From contig NC_071332.1 in assembly GCF_010183535.1 (NCBI RefSeq), forward strand, positions 15,190,001 to 15,254,000: a stretch of DNA of 64,000 nucleotides, read 5' to 3'. Positions 33,557-43,434 of this stretch are shown here, in pieces (position 1 is the first letter of the stretch; each line of letters begins with the position of its first letter). Position numbers and translations under genes: made by a program. This DNA is from Caenorhabditis remanei (lineage: Eukaryota; Nematoda; Chromadorea; Rhabditida; Rhabditidae). The notes beneath the pieces were generated by a model that had not been told where the DNA came from, ran no database searches, and saw only the letters and a program-made list of their open reading frames with translations.

Positions 33557-33958
33557 TCATTCAACATTCGGCATATTTTGTCCTCCTCCTTGTCCTTGGC
33601 TGGTGCTCCTTGGCTGGGGAGTTGGACGGTTTACTCTTCTTGGAAGATGATCACGATGAGCATTCGGGCTCTGTCGAGGACTAGGTCCATAGTCTCCTTG
33701 AACTGGAGAACGACGAGCCTGATTCCCTTGCGGACCATAAACTCCTGCTCGATCCTGGTTGGCTTGTTGACGAGCCTGGTTAACTGGAGCAACTCGGACG
33801 ACTCGTTGATGATTCGCGTTAGCGGGAGCAGCTGGAGCCGGATTGGCTTGTGGAGGTGGTCCGGCATTGGCCCGATTGGCAGCTGCTTGCGCTCTTCTTT
33901 GGGCTCTTGTCACCATTGGTGAGGTCCCTACCGTGCCTTTGGCTCTACAGTTTCCCAT
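33557..33958 (-). CDS. Ala/Pro/Gln/Arg-rich protein with N-myristoylation-type start (133 aa)
   Basis: A single open exon starts M-G-N-C-R-A-K-G directly behind an acceptor-like TTTTCAG-ACGACCA. Gly2 with Cys4 and downstream basic residues resembles a dual acylation (myristate/palmitate) signal. The rest is low-complexity, rich in Ala, Pro, Gln, Asn and Arg, with net positive charge and no folded domain. It lies between the srw gene and an M1-like gene. Function is not recognised, but the uninterrupted frame with an ATG start and 5' acceptor favours a real gene. Confidence 0.55.
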   Translation of the reverse strand: MGNCRAKGTVGTSPMVTRAQRRAQAAANRANAGPPPQANPAPAAPANANHQRVVRVAPVNQARQQANQDRAGVYGPQGNQARRSPVQGDYGPSPRQSPNAHRDHLPRRVNRPTPQPRSTSQGQGGGQNMPNVE

Positions 33959-34684
33959 TGGTCGTCTGAAAATAGAGAAGTTTGAGTTGGTGGAAGAAGA
34001 TGAAAAGAGAGAAAACTAGAGGAAAAGAATGACTGGCAACGATTGAATGCGATTGAACTGAACTACTCTTGTTTTCTAAAAAAATTGATCTACTCAAAAT
34101 GAAAACGGGTAGATAGGGAGATCAAATCAATTAAAGAAACAAAAGTGGGTCTAGGAGGAACAGAACAAAGCTAGAGATTTTCAGTTTTGATTACAGACGC
34201 GTCGCCGGCACGCCAGATTAGCTAATTTTCAAAAAATGAGTCCCCGGTTTTTCAAATTTTCCAAAACTTCTAGATTTGCCATAAAACTTTTCAATTTTTA
34301 GGAAATCTCTGAAACTTGTCTTCTGAAAATACTGTACCTGTGATTCCACCGAATATGTACGAACATATCATATTTGTTGCAACTGCGCTCAACCGAAACA
34401 TAAAGAAGTTTCACTGGAAAATGTTTTTCACTACGGTTTCGAAACGTCTTGGTTCCGAAATGTCCCAGAAACCTTCTTGAACATGCCTTTCACTTTCTGA
34501 ACTTCTCTTTTCTACGACCAGCGAAATATATCTTCTTTTTCTCCCAATTCTCTTCTTTGAAAAACGGATGATTCGAAAAATGCAATGTCACAAGTAATTG
34601 CGGAACCAAAACTACAAGGTTTACTTCCTGGTTGACCGTATAAAAACCTCCAATCGGAATTTTCATTCGTTTTTCCAAAAGAAA

Positions 34685-35461
34685 ATGTCTTTTACCCCGA
34701 CTAAATACGAACTAAAACTGACTGTTGATTTCAATGAGTGAGTTTCTTTTTCCACAAGGTTTTCTTTTTCTTATGTCATTCTTCACAGAAATACCTTTAT
34801 TGGAAATGTTAAAATTCACGTGGAAGTTACTGACCCAGTGAAGGAATTCGATTTGAAAATGTCAAAAGATCTGGAAATCGAAAGGATTGCTTTCTGGCAG
34901 GCTGAGTTCATTACCAGAGGAAATCCTCAAAGTGAGACTGCTTCGTTTTCAGATTTTCTCTTCTAATTTCACTTTTTCAGTGGATGGAAAGGTGATTTTC
35001 GATATTGAAAAGAAAGACGATTCAATTCATGTCCCACTTTATGATGAGATCACTTCTGAATCCATCAAAGAAGAAGGGTATATTGAGGTGGATTACAAGG
35101 GAAAAGTTGGAGAAAAGGGAGCTAATAAGGGATTGTTCTTGATCAATTCATCTGACTATGAAACCAATTTGGAGGTATTCACCATGAGATTGCATTGTGA
35201 CAATCAAGAAAATGAATTCATTTTCAGAATGGAAACGCCATTCATCTCTTCCCAATTCTTGAAGACGTCGCTGCTCCATTGACTCTTTCTGTCATTACTC
35301 CGTATCGTGCTGGAGTGGAGACAACATTGAAGGCTGGGGAGCACGCGAGTATACCAGAAAAGGAATTAATCTCGAACAATTTCAACAGTGGAGACGAGAA
35401 AGTAAAAATTTCAGAGTTGTACTTCCAGATTAATGCTCCAACACCTCTGATCTTGGATTAG
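34685..35461 (+). CDS. M1-aminopeptidase N-domain-like protein without signal peptide (207 aa)
   Basis: Four exons: 34685-34737, 34789-34931, 34981-35174 and 35228-35461. It starts M-S-F-T-P-T-K-Y-E-L-K-L, in register with the mature part of the secreted paralog at 26408-27329, but exon 1 is short and encodes no signal peptide. The product is therefore probably cytosolic. Exons 2 and 3 have the same lengths (143 and 194 bp) as in the paralog, and exons 3-4 are nearly identical in DNA. There is no catalytic domain. Orientation is opposite to the paralog. Confidence 0.75.
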
Positions 35462-35787
35462 TACCTGATTTTTCAAGTTTTATTGTAACAATTCTGCTTA
35501 AACTAAATGATAAATGTCTGTTTCGGCACCTTTCTGATGAATTCCAGAGTTCAAGTCAGCGAATGTAGACGAATGTTTTCGAAAAGCTGCTTGCCAATAG
35601 CTTCAATGATGGATATGACTACGAAATCCAGCTGAAATTGAATAAAACTTACATTTTAAAAATCTGAAATTCAAAGATTAAACAACCCTAATTCATTAGA
35701 CAACGTAAAAGTGAGTTACACTCATTGGGGTAAAAATAGCGAGATTAAAATATAAAATAGATCAAAATAAATGAGTGATGAATCAAA

Positions 35788-36625
35788 TTATTTAGGTTTA
35801 TTCTCCGCTTCTTTTGGATTCTTCTCGGACACCGTCTCCTTGTTGCGCTGCGTGGAATTGTGATGATTGAGATCAGCGAATTGGTTGTCCGCGTCGCCCT
35901 TCACATTCTCATTCGACCCTCCAGCCATGGGATTCTCTTCTGACTCCGCGTGCATTTGTTCGAGAGTGATTTTCAACAACTTTTTTCCATGAATTCTTTT
36001 TCCGGTGGTTGGGTCGGTTGCTTTCTTATTCCACTTTATTTTCGGTAGTTCCCGTTCGGCCTAAAGTAAAAGAAGAATGAATATACGAGGAGGGGAATAT
36101 TTTAATCGTGTTCTCCGTTCGAATATTGGAAAAACTGCTGAGAAACAGTTTGAAAGCATTAATGATGAAATTTCGCTCAAGTTATTATAGGAGCTCCGGA
36201 CTTGCAACAAAAAATTAGAAAATTCGAATTTTTTGCAAAAACGTTGAATTTTTTTAAAACTACCGTTAAAAACTCAGCCGTATATAGGATTTTTTGACTA
36301 TTTTTGATTAATATTTCGAAAAATTTTGACTCTGGGTCGGGCAGGCCGATATTTTTCAAGTCTGAGGCGCTCGGATTATAGTTCGCGAATTAAATTTTGA
36401 CGAAATCTTTGGAAAAATATTTTCTAAAGTTATCAGAAAGCAGCACTTCTCATCTAAACTTTACTAACCTCTGCCGGTCTGATATATTGGAAGCCGGAGA
36501 CGACTTTTCTCGTCGGAGCCGCAGGTTGCTGGAAAAGAACAGATGATTTCAACGCAAACATAATGAAAACTAACTTTTTGGGCCTGGTTCGGTTGTCCCT
36601 TCGATTTCTCATTCTTATTCGTCAT
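35788..36625 (-). CDS. Small hydrophilic nematode protein (127 aa)
   Basis: Three exons: 36575-36625, 36469-36528 and 35788-36060, all phase 0. The protein is basic at the start (M-T-N-K-N-E-K-S-K-G-Q-P-N-Q-A-Q-K). Its most structured part is R-K-V-V-S-G-F-Q-Y-I-R-P-A-E followed by D-P-T-T-G-K-R-I-H-G-K-K-L-L. The tail is Asn/Glu/Lys-rich and disordered. No signal peptide or domain is recognised. A broken tandem copy lies at 37284-38116. Confidence 0.65.
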
Positions 36626-37283
36626 TTTCCGTTAGATTGAAGCGTCGGCGGGACGATGTTCGAGCTGAAAACGAAGAAATTGTGGAAAAATTCGTGAGGA
36701 TCACACTAAATAACGAAAAAAATGCTAAAAACTCACTGAAAACGAACGAAGTGTGAAAAATCACTTCGATTGTTCATCATTATCACTTTTCGAGTGACCG
36801 CCGGCGCCAGAAGATCAAAATTGGTGTGAATTGGAACATTTTGGGTCTGTAATTCAGAAAAATTGTGAAAACTCGTCATAAAAAGATAATGTTTTAAAGG
36901 GGTTAATTGCGAACATTACATTTATTATTTTTTCAAAGAAAAATTTGGAAGAAATTGGGGGAAAATATCTTGAAAAAGCCACCAAAATTCATAATTGGCG
37001 GTGAAAAGAAAGATAATATTAACTGCGCGCAGTGAGAAAATTGCGAAAAGCTCGCGCGCCAAATGCAAAAAGTGGGCGGAGTCCTCTCATTTTAGAGGGA
37101 ATTCAAAACAGGTTTTTTGCTCCAACGCTTCAATCGATTGAATAGAACTCGAACAGTGCTCTCAAACTCTAAAATTAAATATAAATAATTCATTGGACAG
37201 AGTAAACTTGAGTTATACTAATTGGGGAAAAAAACGAGTTAAAAATACAGAATACTATCAAAATAAATAAGGAATGAATCATA

Positions 37284-38116
37284 TTATTTAGGTGTCTTCC
37301 GTTTCGGAACTTTAGTTTTCTTCTCGGACATTGTTGGGCTTGCTGGAATTGTGAAGATTGAGCTCAGCGAATTGTTTGTCCGCGTCGCGCACCAGATTCT
37401 CGTTTGTCCTTTTATCAGGGGGATTCTCTCTCTGGTCTCCGTTAGTATCTCTTCATAAACCGATTTCCAGAATTCTTGTCCATGCATTCTCACAGGGTCT
37501 CAGGATGAGTAGTGAAAATAAACGCGCTCCGCTGAAATCAGCTGAAATTTTAGCGCGAAATTCAAAATAATTTTTATATTTAAAAATTTTATCTATTTTT
37601 TCAATAGAATTGATCTCGAAAAGACGCGCGACGGTCGAAAAACTGACTGAAAATGCGGGAAAACAGACATAAATCGGCTCAAAAAGTGGTCGATTAAGCT
37701 GCGTATCAAAGTGCCACAGTGAAACAGCGAATTGAAAAAATTAAAATTTGAATTTACCGCCAATGTCTAGTGGAGCGCATACGATTTCACTACTCACACC
37801 TAGACCCTGTGCATTCTTTCTCCCGTGTTTGGATGGATTATATTCGCATTCCATGTTGTGACTGCTCGGTGGCTGGCGGCATGAAATAGAGAAAGGTGAA
37901 GGTCAGAAGAGATTTGTTTCAAATTTTACAAAGATTTGTTCCACGAGAACTTCGCTGACCTCATCGACCTCGACAATATCAAAACCTTCAACATCGTCGG
38001 AATTGCTCGGTTTTCGTGATGAAGATTGTTTAGTCGGTTGCTGAAAGAAATGTTTTCAATACAAACGAAAAACGAAAAACTAACTTTTTGGGCCTGGTTC
38101 GGATGCCTCTGTTTAT
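37284..38116 (-). pseudogene. Broken paralog of the 35788-36625 gene
   Basis: The first exon keeps the neighbour's sequence up to P-N-Q-A-Q-K and the donor GTTAGTTTT, but the ATG of the neighbour is AGG here (same flanks GGAAAA and ACGAAT). A second exon (Q-P-T-K-Q-S-S-S-R-K ...) follows an intact acceptor. The equivalent of D-P-T-T-G-K-R-I-H-G reads H-P-N-T-G-E-R-M-H and is then split by a 320-bp inverted-repeat element. The 3' part resumes R-M-H-G-Q-E-F-W and ends P-K-R-K-T-P-K before TAA at 37284. Flanks around the stop also align with the neighbour, showing a tandem duplication of about 1.5 kb spacing. Confidence 0.75.
37493..37813. mobile_element. MITE with CAGGGTCT...AGACCCTG ends inserted in the pseudogene
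   Basis: The left end CACAGGGTCTCAGGATGAGT and the right end complement (CACAGGGTCTAGGTGTGAGT) match with small differences; arms extend through AGTAGTGAAA and GCGCTCC. Both outer flanks carry GCATTCT or nearly so, consistent with a target-site duplication of up to 8 bp as made by hAT-type elements. No coding capacity. Confidence 0.75.
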
Positions 38117-38409
38117 TCGTCCTTTTCCGATTCAAATTCTTCGCTATTTGAAAAAAAACCCAGAAAACGATTTTATTCTTCTGGGGAGTGAGTGTGTATT
38201 AAAACCAAAGGGAATTATTTGTGTTGTGCTTCTTCTTTTTTTCTCAATTTCAGAAAAACTAGAGACTCGGATCAATAGAAAACGTCTGCGAAAAATGAGT
38301 TGGAAATGTTGAAAATGAGAAGAATTATTATTGTATGAAAAAAGGAAAACCGTAGAAGCTGACAAAACCGGTAAGATAAGATGATCAAAAATGTGAAAAG
38401 ATCAGATTA

Positions 38410-39060
38410 TTAGACTGAAACACGAAGGAATCGAGCCATCATTTTCTTTGCTGGGTAGGATCCTCCTCCTCCTGCTGCTGGAGCTGCTGCAGCATATCCT
38501 CCGGATTCAGCGGCTGGAGCAGCCGGGGCGGCATCTAGAGCTGGAGCTGGCTCAGGAGCTGGAGCTGGAGCAGCTTCTGGAGCAGGTGCAGGCTCAGCTG
38601 GTGGAGCTGCAGCATCAGCATAGGCTCTTGCAACTCTTCTTTTCTTGGCTGGATAAGATCCACCTCCTGCTGGTGCCGCTGCAGCATAACCGCCAGCGTC
38701 AGCAGCTGGGGTTGGTTCTAGTTCAGGTGCTGGGGCAGGTGCTGGGGCAGGTTCCGGAACTGCCTCAGGAGCTGGCGCTGGAGCTGCTTCTGGAGCAGGT
38801 GCAGGCTCGGCTGGTGGAGCTGCTGCATCGGCGTAAGCACGAGCCACTCTTCTCTTCTTGGCTGGATACGCCCCTCCTCCTGCTGGTGCGGCTGCGGCAT
38901 ATCCTCCGGCGTCGGCTGCTGGTGCTGGCTCTGTAGCTGAAGCAGGAGCTGCTTCTACCGGTGGTGCTGGTGGAGCAGCGTCACCTTCTCCACCACTTGC
39001 ATAATCACAATGGACAGAGAAGATGAGAGCAGATGTAGCCAAGATCACAAGAAGTTTCAT
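38410..39060 (-). CDS. Secreted Pro/Ala-rich repeat protein A1 (216 aa)
   Basis: The start is at 39060 just after the acceptor TTTTCCAG, with a 5' UTR intron upstream. Signal peptide M-K-L-L-V-I-L-A-T-S-A-L-I-F-S-V-H-C. The mature part alternates spacer blocks of P-A-P-E/A-A-P type with a module A-G-G-Y-A-A-A-A-P-A-G-G-G-(S/A)-Y-P-A-K-K-R-R-V-A-R-A-Y-A-D. Two modules carry K-K-R-R; the last one ends K-K-M-M-A-R-F. K-K-R-R is a good proprotein-convertase site, so the chain could be cut into repeat peptides, or could serve as an extracellular structural protein. One of four paralogs at 38-44 kb. Confidence 0.85.
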   Translation of the reverse strand: MKLLVILATSALIFSVHCDYASGGEGDAAPPAPPVEAAPASATEPAPAADAGGYAAAAPAGGGAYPAKKRRVARAYADAAAPPAEPAPAPEAAPAPAPEAVPEPAPAPAPAPELEPTPAADAGGYAAAAPAGGGSYPAKKRRVARAYADAAAPPAEPAPAPEAAPAPAPEPAPALDAAPAAPAAESGGYAAAAPAAGGGGSYPAKKMMARFLRVSV

Positions 39061-39180
39061 TTCTGGAAAATATATCGTAAAAATGGAAAAGTCCAGAATC
39101 AACTCACTTCTTTATTCTTTTTGCTTTCAGAGTATAATAAGAAGAAGATGTGATGATTCTTTTCCAGCAGTTCCTTTCTC

Positions 39181-39190
39181 TTTTATACTA
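39181..39190 (-). promoter_or_regulatory. TATA-like box of gene A1
   Basis: TTTTATACTA on the plus strand reads TAGTATAAAA towards the gene that starts at 39060. The same region is conserved, inverted, upstream of the paralog at 43435. Confidence 0.5.
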
Positions 39191-39728
39191 GAAGCCCCCA
39201 GTAAAGAAGCACCTATATCAGACGGCGGAACTGGTTGACACGAAGGTGTAAAAAGTTGGAAAAAACAACATAAATCTGAAATTGAGAAAAAATAAAGAAG
39301 CATAACAAAAATAATCGTGCTTTGTGTTAAGAACTGGAAAGTAAAGAGACGGATTTGAATTATGACTACAGTTGCATATTGACAATGCCGAGAGCAGATT
39401 TTTATTCACATCAAGGAAACTCAGAGGATGCAAAAAAAACAATTCAGAACCACGTCAATAGAAAGATCTTCAAATTGACTTGGAAGTACAGCATGCACTC
39501 CTAAAATGTCCTAAGACCTCTGAACATCACAACAATTTCTTGGAGCTTTTTCCTATCGGAGCAATAATTTTCAGTGTTCAAGAACTTCTATCAAGTTCAC
39601 ATTCCTAAGTTCCCGGAATTCTTATTGTTTTTCGCAGCTTTTCGTTTACTTACACTTTTCTCACTTTCGTTTTCACAACAAAATAACAAAATAGTAGAAA
39701 AAACAGGTTCCATTAGAAGAAGAAGCAG

Positions 39729-39736
39729 TATAAAAG
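39729..39736 (+). promoter_or_regulatory. TATA box of gene B1
   Basis: TATAAAAG about 108 bp before the start codon, followed by a short 5' UTR interrupted by an intron (GTAAGTTC...TTTTCAG) that ends two bases before ATG. The arrangement is mirrored upstream of the paralog starting at 42641. Confidence 0.6.
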
Positions 39737-39836
39737 GCGGACAGACATCGAGAACAGCATCCAATCATCTACTACTTTTACAATCAGTAAGTTCATTCGG
39801 CTGCCTTTGAAATTTCTGAAAATCTGATTTTCAGAA

Positions 39837-40721
39837 ATGAAGCTTCTTTTGATCTTGGCTACATCTGCTCTCATCTTCTCTGTCCATTGTGAATATGCAA
39901 GTGGTGGTGGTGCTGGTGGAGGAGCAGGATATTCAGGAGGTGGAGGTGGAGGAGAACCACCAGCACCACCGGTAGAAGCTGCTCCAGCACCTGAGCCAGC
40001 CCCAGAACCAGCACCTGAACCAGCACCAGCCCCAGCCGCTGATGCCGGAGGATATGCCGCTGCTGCACCCGCCGGAGGTGGATCCTATCCAGTCAAAAAG
40101 AGAAGAGTCGCTCGTGCTTACGCAGATGCAGGAGCTCCACCAGCTGAGCCTGCACCAGCCCCAGAAACTGCTCCAGACGCCGCCCCAGCCGCCGACGCTG
40201 GAGGATACGCCGCCGCTGCCCCAGCAGGAGGATCTTACCCAGCTAAGAAGAGAAGAGTTGCCCGTGCTTATGCCGATGCCGCATCTCCAGCAGCACCACC
40301 AGCCGAACCAGCACCAGCTCCTGAGCCAGCACCCGCCCCTGAACCTGCTCCAGAACCAGCTCCTGCTCCAGAACCAGCCCCAGCGCCAGCTCCAGATGCA
40401 GCTCCAGCTGCACCAGCCGCCGACGCCGGAGGGTACGCAGCCGCTGCTCCAGCTGGAGGATCTTATCCTGCCAAGAAAAGAAGAGTCGCTCGTGCCTATG
40501 CCGATGCAGGAGCCCCACCAGCAGAGCCTGCACCCGCTCCAGAAGCTGCTCCAGCTCCAGCCCCTGAGCCAGCGCCAGCTCCTGAACCCGCCCCAGAACC
40601 AGCACCAGCACCAGCTCCAGATGCCGACGCTGGAGGATACGCCGCCACAGCACCAGCTGGTGGAGGCGGTGGATCGTACTTAGCAAAGAAGATGATGCGA
40701 TTCTCGCGCCTCGTCCTCTAA
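39837..40721 (+). CDS. Secreted Pro/Ala-rich repeat protein B1 (294 aa)
   Basis: Longest of the four paralogs. Signal peptide, then a Gly-rich segment, then four modules of A-G-G-Y-A-A-x-A-P-A-G-G-S-Y-x-x-K-K. The first three end in K-K-R-R-V-A-R-A-Y-A-D and the last ends K-K-M-M-R-F-S-R-L-V-L. Spacers are (A-P-E-P)n-like. The strong compositional bias makes other frames look open, but only this one has a signal peptide. It is divergent from gene A1 across a 776-bp spacer. An AATAAA-type signal lies near 40814. Confidence 0.85.
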   Translation: MKLLLILATSALIFSVHCEYASGGGAGGGAGYSGGGGGGEPPAPPVEAAPAPEPAPEPAPEPAPAPAADAGGYAAAAPAGGGSYPVKKRRVARAYADAGAPPAEPAPAPETAPDAAPAADAGGYAAAAPAGGSYPAKKRRVARAYADAASPAAPPAEPAPAPEPAPAPEPAPEPAPAPEPAPAPAPDAAPAAPAADAGGYAAAAPAGGSYPAKKRRVARAYADAGAPPAEPAPAPEAAPAPAPEPAPAPEPAPEPAPAPAPDADAGGYAATAPAGGGGGSYLAKKMMRFSRLVL

Positions 40722-40955
40722 ATCATCACCATTTCATATTGATCTTGTATCTTAACAACTGGTTCATTTCTTTTCTACGGTTTTCTCTGACCTCATATTT
40801 TTTTCAAACTCAAAAATAAAGTATCATTTCATTTCCATATGACACTTTGTTTACTTTTTAGAGGGGCATGACTCTGTTATCAGTGATTAAAGGGTAGAAG
40901 TAAACATGAAAATGACAATGCATTCGTTTTTCGAACTAGTAAACTGACAGTCAAA

Positions 40956-41999
40956 ATGGGAAGTTACTTTGCTAAAAATCCATCTGAATACGTGATGTCA
41001 AGTGAGTTTGAGACAGAATCGGAAGAAGAAGAAGATCTGGAAATTAAGTTGACTATTTTGAGGTTAGTTCCTTTTTGCATGACTGAGTGAGTGATTTATG
41101 GAATCTCAGAGATGCTATGATCCATCTCCGTGTCCAATTTCTTCATTTTCAAAGTGTCTATAAACAATCCGAGGCTGATTTAATTGAGAATGATGTGAAA
41201 GCTCTAAAAATAATTGTGATGGTAGTGCAGAACAGAATCGAAGAGTTGAAATCCATTGCAGTTGAGTATACAGAACTGAAAAATATGGAAGTGGTGAGAC
41301 AGAAAATAGAAGATTTCGATTATGTTGTGACGCAAGTTGTGATGGAGATAAGGGAGTTTGAGGTGAGATAACTAGATCTCACAACTGAATTTTTTAAACT
41401 TTCAGAGAGACAATTTTTTGATTGAAAAACTGGAGAAACTAATTAATAAACTGAATCCTTTCGATGTACCAAATCTCCAAAATCTTGACCAAAAAACTCC
41501 GATTCATCCGAAGGAAATGATCAAGTCTGTAATGAATAACGACTCCAAAAAGTATCAAGAGCAGTTGAAAAAGGAGAAAGTTCAGAGTGAAGTGAGTTTT
41601 AGCTCCCCATAATAACATCAGGTTTTCTATTTCAGGAAGAAAACGAGATCCGCCACGACAACTCAAAAATTTTGAGTGGCCAACGGAAAATCTACAAAAT
41701 ATTCAGGAAACCTGTTGTACTTCTCGTGAACTATCTGGAAGACAGTTGCACCTTGAAAGCTATGCAAATATTAAATGAGAATCAAATTGATTACAGTATT
41801 TTTGATGTTTCGACGGATGCGGAAGTTCGTTTGATAGTGAAAGTAAGCTTTATTTTTTAATAAATCCGTAGAAAACTATCTTTTTCAGTACCTATCCGAT
41901 TGCGAAACATTTCCTCAACTGTTTGTGAAAGGCAGTTTTGAAAAGCTAGCTGCCATCGACAGTCTTATCGAAACACTCCCAAAATTGTATGTAAATTGA
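40956..41999 (+). CDS. Glutaredoxin-like protein with coiled N-terminal extension and degenerate active site (287 aa)
   Basis: Five exons: 40956-41062, 41110-41362, 41406-41591, 41636-41842 and 41889-41999. Residues 15-36 are acidic; residues 38-180 are helical and charged, probably coiled-coil. From about residue 200 a monothiol glutaredoxin fold is recognisable: K-P-V-V-L-L-V at strand 1, I-D-Y-S-I-F-D-V-S-T-D-A-E-V-R, then E-T-F-P-Q-L-F-V-K-G-S-F with the cis-proline Pro260. The C-G-F-S motif is replaced by S-C-T-L-K around Cys220, so Fe-S or glutathione chemistry is doubtful. It sits at the centre of the inverted duplication of Pro/Ala genes. Confidence 0.75.
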
Positions 42000-42119
42000 C
42001 ATGGTATGGATGATGAAATGAAAAATTTTTCTGATGAATTATTACATTTTATAAAGTTTGAGGTCAGTGAACCGTAGATGAAAAGTAACCGTGAAAAAAG
42101 ATCATGTGAAAATATAAAA

Positions 42120-42641
42120 TTAGACGACGAGACGAGAGAATCTCATCATTTTCTTCGCTGGATAAGATCCTCCTCCTCCTGGAGCAGCGGCTGCGTACCC
42201 TCCGGCATCGGCGGCTGGAGGAGCTGGAGCGGCATCAGGAGCAGGAGCTGGTGCTGGTTCTGGGGCTGGCTCAGGTGCTGTTGCTGGTTCGGCTGGTGGT
42301 GCTGCTGGAGATGCGGCATCAGCATATCCTCTTGCGACTCTTCTCTTCTTGGCTGGGTAAGATCCTCCTCCTGCTGGGGCAGCGGCGGCGTATCCCCCCG
42401 CGTCGGCGGCTGGTGCAGCTGGAGCTGCGTCAGGAGCTGGAACTGGGGCTGGTTCTGGGGCTGGTTCAGGAGCTGGCGCTGGTTCTGGAGCTGGAGCAAC
42501 TTCTGCAGGTGGTGCTGATGGTTCTCCTCCACCTCCACCTCCAGGATATCCTGCTCCTCCACCACCTCCTCCGCCACTTGCATAGTCACAATGAACAGAG
42601 AAGATGAGAGCAGAAGTAGCCAAGATCAAAAGAAGCTTCAT
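42120..42641 (-). CDS. Secreted Pro/Ala-rich repeat protein B2 (173 aa)
   Basis: The signal peptide is nearly identical to B1, followed by a Gly-rich block and two modules: one with K-K-R-R-V-A-R-G-Y-A-D and the final one with K-K-M-M-R-F-S-R-L-V-V. It is the inverted partner of B1 with two modules fewer. Its promoter and 5' UTR intron mirror those of B1. Confidence 0.85.
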   Translation of the reverse strand: MKLLLILATSALIFSVHCDYASGGGGGGGAGYPGGGGGGEPSAPPAEVAPAPEPAPAPEPAPEPAPVPAPDAAPAAPAADAGGYAAAAPAGGGSYPAKKRRVARGYADAASPAAPPAEPATAPEPAPEPAPAPAPDAAPAPPAADAGGYAAAAPGGGGSYPAKKMMRFSRLVV

Positions 42642-42738
42642 TTCTGAAAATCAGATTTTCAGATATTTCACAGGCCGAATGAACTTACTGATTGTAGAAG
42701 TAGTAGATGATTGGATGCTGTTCTCGATGTCTGTCCGT

Positions 42739-42747
42739 GTTTTATAC
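42739..42747 (-). promoter_or_regulatory. TATA-like box of gene B2
   Basis: GTTTTATAC on the plus strand gives GTATAAAAC towards the gene starting at 42641, at a distance like that in B1, and followed by an equivalent 5' UTR intron. Confidence 0.5.
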
Positions 42748-43306
42748 TGCTTCTTCTTCTAGTGGAACCTGTTTTTTCTACTACTTTGTTATTTTGTTGT
42801 GAAAACGAAAGTGAGAAAAGTGTAAAATACGAAAAGCTGCGAGAAACAATAAGAATTCCGGGAACTTAGGAATATGAACTTGATAGAAGTTCTTGAAGGC
42901 TGAAAATAAGATTGCTCCGATGGGGAAAAGCTAAAAGACATGATTGTTGCGATGTTCAAAGGTCTTAGATCCTATTACAAGAGCATTCCATACTTCCACA
43001 TCAATTTGAAGACCATTCTATGGGCAAGCTTCTGATTTTTAATTGTAATGCTTTTTTTGTATCCTCTGAGTTTCCATATGTGAATAAAACCTACTGACCT
43101 ACTTTCGGCATTGCCTTTCTGCAACCGTACTCATAATTCAAATCCGTCTCTTTACTTTCCAGTTCTTCACACAAAGCACGATTATTTGTGTTATGCTTCT
43201 TTCTTTTTTCTCAATTTTAGATTTATGTTGTTTTTCCAACTTTTTACACCTTCGTGTCAACCAGTTCCGCCGTCTGATATAGGTGATTCTTTACTGGGGG
43301 CTTCTA

Positions 43307-43314
43307 GTATAATA
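43307..43314 (+). promoter_or_regulatory. TATA-like box of gene A2
   Basis: GTATAATA about 120 bp before the start codon at 43435, aligned with the TATA box of the inverted partner A1. Confidence 0.45.
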
Positions 43315-43434
43315 GAGAACGGAATTGTTGGAAAAGAATCATCACATCTTCTTCTTATTATACTCTGAAAACAGAGGGAATAAATAAGTGAGTTGATTCT
43401 GGACTTTTCTATTTTTACGATATATTTTTCAGAA

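Noticed and set aside
38448..40686. Long open frames rich in Leu/Gln/His overlapping the Pro/Ala genes
   Set aside because: They are alternate frames created by GC-rich Ala/Pro repeats; none has a signal peptide and all are shadows of the repeat proteins.
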